From positions 1 to 5,073 of the forward strand of contig WLOZ01000180.1 of assembly GCA_009699025.1 (NCBI GenBank): DNA of 5,073 nucleotides, given 5' to 3'. The stretch's first letter is position 1; the number at the start of each line of letters is the position of its first letter. The DNA is from Actinomycetota bacterium (GTDB lineage Bacteria > Actinomycetota > Actinomycetes > S36-B12 > CAIYMF01). The notes under the pieces were generated by a model, which searched no databases, had not been told where the DNA came from, and was given only the letters and a program-made list of their open reading frames with translations. Below, in pieces: positions 1 through 4,671 of this stretch. The position numbers and the translations under genes were made by a program.

Positions 1-545
1 GTGAGGTCATCGATCGGGTTGTCGCCGTTGAAGCCCTCGATGTCGACGAGAAGCACGTCGCCGTCGGCCGAGGCTCGGTCGACGAGCGTGAGGCTTCCGA
101 ACATCGCCCGCAGCCGGTCGACCTCGGCGGCTACGTCGTCGTCGGACACTGCTGCGTCGTCAACGCTGACCGCGATACCCCGGTAGTCGGGCAATTCGAA
201 CTCGGGCCGTATGTCAACCTCGGCCGTGAAGGCGAGCTTGTCGCCGTCGGCGATGTCGGTGACCTCGATGTCGGGGCGACCCAGAATCGACACGCCCGCC
301 TCGCGGATTGCACTCTCGAAGGCAGCAGGGACCGCCTCGTTGACGACCTCCTCGAGCACCGCGCCACGGCCGAACCTCTGGTCGATGACCCGCGCCGGGA
401 CCTTGCCCTTGCGGAAGCCGGGGATGGTCACCTGCGACCCGATGCGCTTGTAAGCGGCGTCGAAGCTGCCCTGCAGCTCATCGAACGGAACCTCGATGGT
501 GAGGCGAATGCGGGTGGGAGACAGTGTCTCGAGATCGTGCTTCAC
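1..545 (-). CDS. tig: Trigger factor, N-terminal part (cut by window edge)
   Basis: Trigger factor is the ribosome-bound chaperone that meets nascent chains at the exit tunnel and also has peptidyl-prolyl isomerase activity; it is cytosolic. The visible 181 residues begin VKHDLETLSPTRIRLTIEVP and contain the ribosome-docking signature GFRKGKVP at residues 43-50, in the loop that contacts ribosomal protein L23. The ribosome-binding domain covers about residues 1-115. The stretch DGDVLLVDIEGF (161-172) matches the start of the FKBP-type isomerase domain, which runs off the left edge; the family is usually 430-480 residues, so well over half is missing. The GTG start at 543-545 is chosen because an AAGGAGA site sits 9 bases upstream and no other in-frame start lies between that site and the gene. 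A tRNA-Pro gene lies 24 bases upstream on the same strand. The family assignment is very secure. Confidence 0.97.
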   Translation of the reverse strand, partial: MKHDLETLSPTRIRLTIEVPFDELQGSFDAAYKRIGSQVTIPGFRKGKVPARVIDQRFGRGAVLEEVVNEAVPAAFESAIREAGVSILGRPDIEVTDIADGDKLAFTAEVDIRPEFELPDYRGIAVSVDDAAVSDDDVAAEVDRLRAMFGSLTLVDRASADGDVLLVDIEGFNGDNPIDDL

Positions 546-554
546 TTCGGAATG

Positions 555-561
555 TCTCCTT
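555..561 (-). promoter_or_regulatory. Ribosome binding site of tig
   Basis: On the minus strand the site reads AAGGAGA, a strong match to the anti-Shine-Dalgarno sequence, 9 bases before the GTG at 545. It lies inside the 24-base gap between the mature 3' end of tRNA-Pro and the tig start. A transcript cut at the tRNA 3' end would therefore keep an intact ribosome binding site. Confidence 0.8.
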
Positions 562-569
562 GAGTTAGG

Positions 570-645
570 TGGTCGGGGCGGGGAGAGTCGAACTCCCGAT
601 CTCCTGCCCCCAAAGCAGGCGCGCTAGCCACTACGCTACGCCCCG
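570..645 (-). tRNA. tRNA-Pro (anticodon TGG), CCA encoded
   Basis: Decodes proline codons of the CCN box. Read on the minus strand, the acceptor arms CGGGGCG and CGCCCCG pair perfectly over 7 base pairs. The D arm is GCGT/GCGC. The anticodon stem CCTGC/GCAGG holds the loop TTTGGGG, giving anticodon TGG. The T arm GGGAG/CTCCC holds the loop TTCGACT. The discriminator is A and the 3' CCA is encoded in the DNA (570-572). All 76 bases fit a standard cloverleaf. The gene sits 24 bases upstream of tig on the same strand. Confidence 0.97.
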
Positions 646-662
646 CGCAGGTCAGCGCCCTC

Positions 663-692
663 AGTGTAGGGGGCGCGGGCTCCCACCACGAA
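663..692 (-). promoter_or_regulatory. Possible promoter for tRNA-Pro (and tig)
   Basis: On the minus strand TACACT (663-668) could be a -10 hexamer, keeping the first T, the A at position 2 and the last T of the consensus. It is preceded after 18 bases by TTCGTG (687-692), a weak -35. Transcription would begin near 656, about 10 bases before the tRNA. No other convincing promoter lies between the tRNA and tig, so this may serve both. The call rests on two short hexamers. Confidence 0.4.
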
Positions 693-781
693 CTCCGGCC
701 CTGCGGGGGCCTCTGAGGGCCCTGGGCGTCGTGCCGCGGGGGCCGCGGGCGCGGGCGTCGGAGAAGGGCGGCGGCGCGCGA

Positions 782-787
782 TACTAT
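782..787 (+). promoter_or_regulatory. Possible -10 element of tRNA-Gly
   Basis: TACTAT stands out as an AT-rich hexamer in very GC-rich surroundings and keeps the key T, A and final T of a -10 box. It ends 16 bases before the tRNA, so transcription would start about 8-10 bases upstream of the mature 5' end. I see no good -35 hexamer at the usual distance; GTCGGA near 757-762 is weak. Confidence 0.45.
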
Positions 788-803
788 GACGACGTTCCGT
801 CCT

Positions 804-877
804 GCGGGTGTAGCTCAATGGTAGAGCCCCAGCCTTCCAAGCTGGCCATGCCGGTTCGATCCCGGTCACCCGCTCCA
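804..877 (+). tRNA. tRNA-Gly (anticodon TCC), CCA encoded
   Basis: Decodes glycine codons GGA/GGG. The acceptor arms GCGGGTG (804-810) and CACCCGC (867-873) pair perfectly. The anticodon stem CCAGC/GCTGG encloses the loop CTTCCAA, giving anticodon TCC. The T arm CCGG/CCGG with loop TTCGATC is standard. The discriminator is T and the CCA is encoded at 875-877. It is transcribed away from tRNA-Pro, and the first copy of a repeated element begins at its 3' end. Nothing about its fold looks defective. Confidence 0.97.
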
Positions 878-940
878 AGGTCACCGATTGACCAAAGAAT
901 CCCCAGACGGTCACCGATTGACCAAAGAATCCCCGGAATG
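874..940. repeat. 67-base repeat element, copy 1 (two 30-base units)
   Basis: The copy contains two tandem 30-base units (881-910 and 911-940) that share the 24-base core running from TCACCGATTGACC to AAAGAATCCCC and differ only in their last six bases. The whole element recurs at 1069-1135 with a single mismatch (T881 against G1076). The junction into each unit carries the inverted repeat GGTCA-CCGAT-TGACC (879-893 and 909-923), which could be a dimer binding site or a small hairpin. The copy begins with the TCCA end of tRNA-Gly. Its function is unknown. Confidence 0.9.
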
Positions 941-994
941 AATTCTCGAGAACGTCATTTCCAGGCAATCGCCTGACGGCGCTCCCCCACCAGC

Positions 995-1057
995 ACCGTT
1001 CCCACTTCCCCCACCACCGTCCCCCCTTCTCCCACCGCCGTTCCCACTTCGCCCACT
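995..1057. repeat. 21-base tandem repeat, three units, pyrimidine-rich
   Basis: Three adjacent 21-base units (995-1015, 1016-1036, 1037-1057) follow the pattern nCCGTTCCCACTTCCCCCACn with a few substitutions each, and a decayed partial unit follows to about 1070. The plus strand is almost all C and T; the minus strand is correspondingly G-rich with many runs of three or more G. The array fills the space between the two copies of the 67-base element. Confidence 0.8.
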
Positions 1058-1067
1058 CCCTTCCCCC
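1043..1067 (-). other. G-quadruplex motif on the minus strand
   Basis: The plus strand has C runs at 1043-1045, 1052-1054, 1058-1060 and 1063-1067, separated by 6, 3 and 2 bases. On the minus strand this satisfies the standard motif of four G runs of at least three with loops of 1-7. The minus strand is also the mRNA sense of the upstream GGDEF gene, so the structure could form in its 3' trailer, about 140 bases after the stop codon. Folding is inferred, not shown. Confidence 0.6.
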
Positions 1068-1068
1068 T

Positions 1069-1135
1069 TCCAAGGGCACCGATTGACCAAAGAATCCCCA
1101 GACGGTCACCGATTGACCAAAGAATCCCCGGAATG
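1069..1135. repeat. 67-base repeat element, copy 2
   Basis: Identical to 874-940 except for one base, with the same orientation and an offset of 195 bases. It has the same two 30-base units (1076-1105 and 1106-1135). The single change turns the first GGTCA arm into GGGCA and breaks that unit's inverted repeat; the second unit keeps GGTCA-CCGAT-TGACC intact. Sequence outside the 67 bases is unrelated between the copies. Confidence 0.9.
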
Positions 1136-1151
1136 GAGAGGACGGTGGGTT

Positions 1152-1200
1152 CACACGCGGCATGGGAGCACGCGCGGCATGGGAGCACGCGCGGCGATGG
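1152..1200. repeat. 17-base tandem repeat next to the GGDEF stop
   Basis: Unit CACGCGCGGCATGGGAG occurs at 1169-1185, with one mismatch at 1152-1168, and a shortened third unit covers 1186-1200. The array ends two bases before the stop codon of the GGDEF gene (1203-1205). Its role is unknown; short tandem arrays like this commonly arise by slippage. Confidence 0.8.
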
Positions 1201-1202
1201 AA

Positions 1203-2798
1203 CTACACGTCGAGATGGTCGGAACAGAACCGCCCGTAGCCCTCAGACTTGGCCCGGTAAAGCGCCCGATCGGCCAGCTGCATGAGCGTGGCCACGTCGT
1301 CATCGTCGGTACGGCGATGCGAGCACCCGACACTGACTCCTACCGCATGGCCGGGAGCCAGGTCAGCCAAGTCGATGGCCGCAAGTGCCTGCACGATGTC
1401 TTCGGCGACCCCGCGCGCCTGCTCTGCCTCGGCTCCAGGCAACACAACGGCAAACTCGTCGCCACCGACTCGCGCAATCAGCGCTGACTCAGGGCAGGAG
1501 GCCACCAACGCTTGGCCCGCGCGCTTGAGTACCTCATCGCCCACCGGATGTCCGTACTGATCGTTGATGGGCTTGAACTTGTTCAAGTCGAGCATCAACA
1601 GGGAGTAAGTGTCGGCACCTACTCCGCTGACCGCTGCGTCGAAACCCCGGCGGTTGAGCAGACCGGTCAGCGGATCGGTCAGCGCCTGCAACTCGAGCTC
1701 TGCCCGGCGGTCTCTCTCGGTCGCGGCCTCGCGCGCCATGCGCTGGACTTCGAAACCGGCGAGAAGTTCAGACACTCGCCGATCAAAGGTCGACGTGCGA
1801 TGACCACGCTCGGCATCACGAGCAAGTCGGGTTTGCTCGAGAGCCGCCGGCAAATCACCGCTTTCCTCTTCAATCGAGGCGAGCAGATCGCGAGCTCGGA
1901 ACTCGATATCGGCATATCCCTCGGCAACCGAGAGCGCCACTGCCCGATCAAGTTCGGCCCGTGCGGTATCGACCTCGCCCAAGGCATGGTGAACGCTACC
2001 CAGCCGAAACAGCAGGCTCGGGAAATGACCAAAGAGGTCAAGGGCTTCCGTGTAACACGCGAGCGCCTCAGGCGGGCGGCCTTCGGCACGCAAGCAATCG
2101 CCCAGACATACCAGCGCTTCACCCTCGAACAACCCGTATCCATGGCGTTGAGCGAGCAGCAGAGCCTCCTCGACCGAATGCCGCGCCTCGACCGACCGAC
2201 CCATCACGTTGAACGACTCACCGAGTTCGACGAGGGCTCCGCACAACAGCGCCGTTTCGCCCTCGCTTCGGCTCCAGCGAATCACACGCTCGGAGGTGCG
2301 AGCGGCGCCCTCAGGCTCTTCGGCCCAAAACAGCACCCGTGCCAACCGAAGATCGGCCCACGCCAGCATCCTCTTGTCACCAAGTTCGCGGAGAGACTGC
2401 TTGGCGGAGAGCAGGTGCTCAATGCCCGAGTGAAACGAGCCGACAGTGCCGAATGCGTAACCCAGCACCACCTGCGCGCGCGCAGCAATGTGAGGAAGGC
2501 CAAAACCCTGAGCCTCAATCATGCCCTCATCAGCCAAGCGCATTGCTTCTGCTTTGGGTCCGGGAAGCAGTGCGATGACATCGGCAGCCACCACATCGGC
2601 CATCACCGCGGCCGCCAGATCGCCCGATTCCTCGGCGACATCACGCATGGTGCCCGCGAGGGCCAGCGCACGCTCGAGTTGGTTACTCAGCAGCAGCCAG
2701 CCCCACACGTCATCCCACGCGGCAAGCCGCTCGGCAGCCGGTTTGGTCGCATCTTCAGCGACGCTGACTAGCAACTCATAGGACTCGTCCTGTGCCAT
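1203..2798 (-). CDS. Cytoplasmic diguanylate cyclase: TPR repeats plus GGDEF
   Basis: Predicted to join two GTP into cyclic di-GMP. The 531 residues have no signal peptide or membrane segment. An all-helical region of TPR-like repeats runs from about 25 to 330, clearest at 185-216, 224-256 and 260-292, and probably binds a partner protein. A charged linker (about 335-370) leads into a GGDEF domain: TDPLTGLLNRRGF (374-386), DLNKFKPINDQYGH (404-417) with metal-binding D404 and substrate-contacting N412/D413, the active-site loop RVGGDEF (443-449), and the terminal helix ADRALYRAK (509-517). The catalytic motif is intact, so activity is likely. The inhibitory RxxD site is absent: PESA (436-439) stands in its place. 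The ATG at 2798 has an AGGA site 9 bases upstream, both inside the loop of an inverted repeat. The nearest upstream gene on the strand is a lipoprotein gene 62 bases away. Confidence 0.93.
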   Translation of the reverse strand: MAQDESYELLVSVAEDATKPAAERLAAWDDVWGWLLLSNQLERALALAGTMRDVAEESGDLAAAVMADVVAADVIALLPGPKAEAMRLADEGMIEAQGFGLPHIAARAQVVLGYAFGTVGSFHSGIEHLLSAKQSLRELGDKRMLAWADLRLARVLFWAEEPEGAARTSERVIRWSRSEGETALLCGALVELGESFNVMGRSVEARHSVEEALLLAQRHGYGLFEGEALVCLGDCLRAEGRPPEALACYTEALDLFGHFPSLLFRLGSVHHALGEVDTARAELDRAVALSVAEGYADIEFRARDLLASIEEESGDLPAALEQTRLARDAERGHRTSTFDRRVSELLAGFEVQRMAREAATERDRRAELELQALTDPLTGLLNRRGFDAAVSGVGADTYSLLMLDLNKFKPINDQYGHPVGDEVLKRAGQALVASCPESALIARVGGDEFAVVLPGAEAEQARGVAEDIVQALAAIDLADLAPGHAVGVSVGCSHRRTDDDDVATLMQLADRALYRAKSEGYGRFCSDHLDV

Positions 2799-2824
2799 GG
2801 TTCAACATCCTGACACAGGACGAG
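2784..2824 (-). promoter_or_regulatory. Perfect inverted repeat enclosing RBS and start of GGDEF gene
   Basis: CTCGTCCTGTG at 2784-2794 is the exact reverse complement of CACAGGACGAG at 2814-2824. In the minus-strand mRNA the arms would form an 11-bp stem (7 GC and 4 AU pairs) with a 19-base loop at 2795-2813. The loop holds the AGGA ribosome binding site (2808-2811) and the ATG (2796-2798); the downstream arm forms the end of codon 2 through codon 5. It could be an RNA element that displays the start site or is bound by a protein, or a DNA operator with arm centres 30 bases apart. It is not a standard terminator, since no T run follows. Confidence 0.7.
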
Positions 2825-2860
2825 CAAGCCTACGCATCTTCACCCCAACGAGGCCAGGAA

Positions 2861-3580
2861 TCAGCCGGTGACCGTGACGGCAACAGTCTCAACCTTGCCG
2901 GCGGCGTCGGTGACGGTGACAGTGGCGTTGCCGGCCATGAGAGCCTTGGCACCTGGGTTGAACTGGGCGCTGCCGTCGTTGCTGCCCTGCGTCAACTGTA
3001 GGACCGACTCGTTGTCGGTGGCGATCTTCGAGTTGGCGGGGTCGCCATCGACCTTGAAGACAATGGTGTCGCCGACCTTGGCGGTGGCGGTGGTGGCTCC
3101 GGGCTCGACCATCACGGGGGGTAGCACATTTCCTCCGATTGCAGGGGTGGTCGGAGGAGCGGACCCTGTCACGGCGGCTACCCCGTCGGCGATGGCACCT
3201 CGGCACCCTAGAAGCCAATCACCCTTGAGCAACTCTTCTGACATGTTAGGGAATTCGGGATTTGGGCGCGGGGCCAGCGAGTGGCTGGCATCGAGCAATC
3301 CTAGGACGGTATTACAGGTCGATTCCGGATCACCCTTGACCAAGATGTCTGCAGCGTCCTCACCCTTGCTCTCCGTTACGAGGGCCACCACGTACCCCCG
3401 ACCGGCTTCGTAGCCGCGAAGGCAGTTGGCGGCACTACTGCAGATCTCAGCACTCGAATTCGGCATGTCAGCTGGGGGTGCGCCTATGGACGCCTGAATC
3501 GTACCGGCCACGGGGGAATTGACCGTAAAGGAGCAACCGGCCAACGCCACCATTAGCGCCATTGGCGCAAGTTTGGACAT
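2861..3580 (-). CDS. Lipoprotein with cysteine-containing domain and Ig-like module
   Basis: I do not recognise a named family for the whole protein of 239 residues. It begins MSKLAPMALMVALAGC, a short signal with lipobox LAGC, so C16 should be lipidated and the protein anchored outside the cytoplasmic membrane. Residues 17-145 form a region with four cysteines (C47, C53, C89, C126), which could make two disulfides. Residues 149-239 begin GGNVLPPVMVEPG and end in alternating valines and threonines (VAVTVTG), as in Ig-like beta sandwiches of bacterial surface proteins. This module is about 65% identical to the one in the neighbouring lipoprotein. The ATG at 3580 is chosen because the lipobox follows correctly; a GTG one codon upstream has better spacing (10 bases) to a GGAGA site. 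The next gene on the strand is the GGDEF cyclase, 62 bases on. Confidence 0.85.
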   Translation of the reverse strand: MSKLAPMALMVALAGCSFTVNSPVAGTIQASIGAPPADMPNSSAEICSSAANCLRGYEAGRGYVVALVTESKGEDAADILVKGDPESTCNTVLGLLDASHSLAPRPNPEFPNMSEELLKGDWLLGCRGAIADGVAAVTGSAPPTTPAIGGNVLPPVMVEPGATTATAKVGDTIVFKVDGDPANSKIATDNESVLQLTQGSNDGSAQFNPGAKALMAGNATVTVTDAAGKVETVAVTVTG

Positions 3581-3690
3581 CACACGCCTGTGGTCTCCAT
3601 CCGACCTTCGAACGGACGCGATGGACTCGTCGGTTGCAAAGCCAGAAGAATTCGCTGAGTTTGGACGGGCGACGTGTCGGTTCAAGGCGG

Positions 3691-4107
3691 CTACTCGGTG
3701 ACGGTCACGGTAACGGTCGAGGTACTTCCGTCGGCGGCCACGATGGTCACCACGGCGGTGCCGGGCGAGAGCGCCTTAGCCCCGGGATTGAACGTGGCGC
3801 TGCCGTCGTCTGAACCCTGCGAAACCTCCAGCACCGCAGTGTTGTCGGTGCTGATCTTGGTCTTCGCGGGGTCGGGCTGCTTGAACACCACGAAGTCGCC
3901 GACCTTGGCGGTTGCAGAGTCCTGACCGGGCTCGACCATGATGGGCGGCAGCACATTTCCTCCGACTCCCGAGCTGCTGGCGGCAGCGCTCGAGGTTGAT
4001 GAGCTCGACGAGGAGCTAGAGCAGGCGGCCAGAGTGACCACTGTCAGCGCCACCACCCCGCAGAGGGCAATGCTGCGAACGATTCGGGTTCTGGAACTGA
4101 TGGTCAT
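3691..4107 (-). CDS. Small lipoprotein: serine-rich linker and Ig-like module
   Basis: A 138-residue predicted lipoprotein of unknown role. The signal has several arginines (R6, R8, R11), a hydrophobic core and lipobox LAAC, placing the lipidated cysteine at C29. A low-complexity linker of mostly serine with some alanine (30-46) follows and should act as a flexible tether. Residues 49-138 are the same Ig-like module found in the downstream lipoprotein, starting GGNVLPPIMVEPG and sharing NPGAKAL and TVTVT-type strands. Unlike its paralogue it has no second domain and no cysteine after C29. The ATG at 4107 is set by a GGAGGA site (4111-4116) just upstream and by the position of the signal; an earlier in-frame ATG at 4152 would place a long polar stretch before it. 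A 110-base gap separates it from the downstream paralogue. Confidence 0.87.
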   Translation of the reverse strand: MTISSRTRIVRSIALCGVVALTVVTLAACSSSSSSSSTSSAAASSSGVGGNVLPPIMVEPGQDSATAKVGDFVVFKQPDPAKTKISTDNTAVLEVSQGSDDGSATFNPGAKALSPGTAVVTIVAADGSTSTVTVTVTE

Positions 4108-4185
4108 GTGTCCTCCGGTTCGATCATGCGGGTGCGCCGTGTGCGCCTTCATACGGTCGACGAGCGGTCGACATCCTTCGTTCCG

Positions 4186-4644
4186 TCATGATCGCAGGGC
4201 GATAGCCCAACCCGTGGCATCCGGCGTTCGAAACGCCGCGACGGCAGGAATTCCGGCCCGCGTGGTCCAGCCGATCGACAGCACCGGCTCGGAGGGGTCA
4301 ACGCTCACCGACAGGTCGGGCACCTCCGTGGTGGACTCCGCGAACAGCAGGGGCCGCGGCATCGACAGCGTGCCAGCGGCTGAATGGAACACCACGTCCG
4401 TGGGACTCATCCAGAGCCCACCGTTGCCCACGACCGGAGGTTGGTCGAGGTCGTTGTGGCTGAGGCACACCACCGGCTCGCGACGCGTGGCCTCGGGCAG
4501 TGGGTTAGGGATCGCCAGGTAGGGAAGTCCGGCCGTGCTCGAGACAGCCGGCCCGCCCGAGCGCATTGAGCGCAGAGCACTCACAGCCCACACCACCATG
4601 GCGCCGAGCGCGACGAAGCCCACCGCAAGAATCACGAGTCGCAA
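4186..4644 (-). CDS. Single-pass membrane protein of unknown function
   Basis: I do not recognise this protein. Starting from TTG at 4644 it has 152 residues. The first 23 or so (LRLVILAVGFVALGAMVVW onward) form one hydrophobic helix, followed by a positive RSMRS segment and a soluble domain of about 120 residues. Charge around the helix does not settle which side the soluble part faces. The soluble domain shows several short strand-like runs (VVCLSHND, GLWMSPTDVVFHS, VLSIGWTTRAG, AFRTPDATGWAIAL) but no catalytic motif I can identify and a single cysteine. It follows the Fpg/Nei glycosylase gene closely and may be translated from the same mRNA. The TTG is preferred over a GTG at 4653 because that GTG lies inside the Shine-Dalgarno match; the GTG would add three residues. 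Confidence 0.75.
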   Translation of the reverse strand: MRLVILAVGFVALGAMVVWAVSALRSMRSGGPAVSSTAGLPYLAIPNPLPEATRREPVVCLSHNDLDQPPVVGNGGLWMSPTDVVFHSAAGTLSMPRPLLFAESTTEVPDLSVSVDPSEPVLSIGWTTRAGIPAVAAFRTPDATGWAIALRS

Positions 4645-4647
4645 TCC

Positions 4648-4655
4648 GATCACCT
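4648..4655 (-). promoter_or_regulatory. Ribosome binding site deciding the start of the membrane protein
   Basis: The minus strand reads AGGTGATC, an eight-base match to the complement of the 16S rRNA 3' end. Its last AGG base lies 8 bases before the TTG at 4644, ideal spacing. The only other nearby start, GTG at 4653, is made of bases of this site and so is a poor start. Confidence 0.5.
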
Positions 4656-4671
4656 CTCCATCGTGGCACGG

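Larger units (their letters stand above)
878..1202. other. Gene-free, repeat-rich interval between convergent genes
   Basis: This stretch of 325 bases separates the 3' end of tRNA-Gly (plus) from the 3' end of the GGDEF gene (minus). No credible protein gene is present; the open frames here translate only repeats and antisense tRNA. It holds two copies of a 67-base repeat, a pyrimidine-rich 21-base tandem array, a 17-base tandem array, a 10-base palindrome TTCTCGAGAA (943-952) and a 5-bp hairpin CAGGC/GCCTG (962-966 with 971-975). Both flanking genes need terminators here, but I found no GC hairpin followed by a T run on either strand. Confidence 0.8.

Noticed and set aside
707..722. GGGCC-TCTGAG-GGCCC hairpin between the divergent tRNAs
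   Set aside because: The 5-bp stem lies upstream of both tRNAs in a very GC-rich stretch where such stems arise easily, and it is not positioned as a terminator of either gene.
940..952. Adjacent EcoRI and XhoI sites resembling a cloning linker
   Set aside because: GAATTCTCGAG is only 11 bases, there is no vector sequence around it, and the flanks continue as native repeats; chance is the simpler reading.
569..976. Plus-strand open frame across both tRNA genes
   Set aside because: It begins with the familiar false translation of an antisense tRNA-Pro and then runs through tRNA-Gly and the repeats.
874..1072. Integrative-element attachment sites at the tRNA-Gly 3' end
   Set aside because: The shared edge includes only TCCAAGG of the tRNA end, too short for a usual att duplication, and no integrase or cargo gene lies between the copies.
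881..1129. CRISPR array
   Set aside because: The 24-base cores are spaced by only 6 bases within a doublet and by about 140 between doublets. There are no uniform spacers and no cas genes.
636..1163. Minus-strand open frames translating the repeat region into Trp/Gly-rich peptides
   Set aside because: The peptide repeats simply mirror the DNA repeats, the frames run into antisense tRNA-Gly, and no ribosome binding site or coding bias supports them.
1512..2771. Long plus-strand open frame of 419 codons
   Set aside because: It lies wholly antisense to the TPR-GGDEF gene. Its translation has no domain, signal or typical composition, and the minus-strand frame has clear catalytic motifs. Long antisense frames are expected in GC-rich genes.
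4154..4172. CGGTCGAC direct repeat / hairpin as terminator of the membrane protein gene
   Set aside because: The 8-base repeat with period 11 could fold through the palindrome GTCGAC, but no T run follows on the minus strand, and such short GC palindromes are common here.
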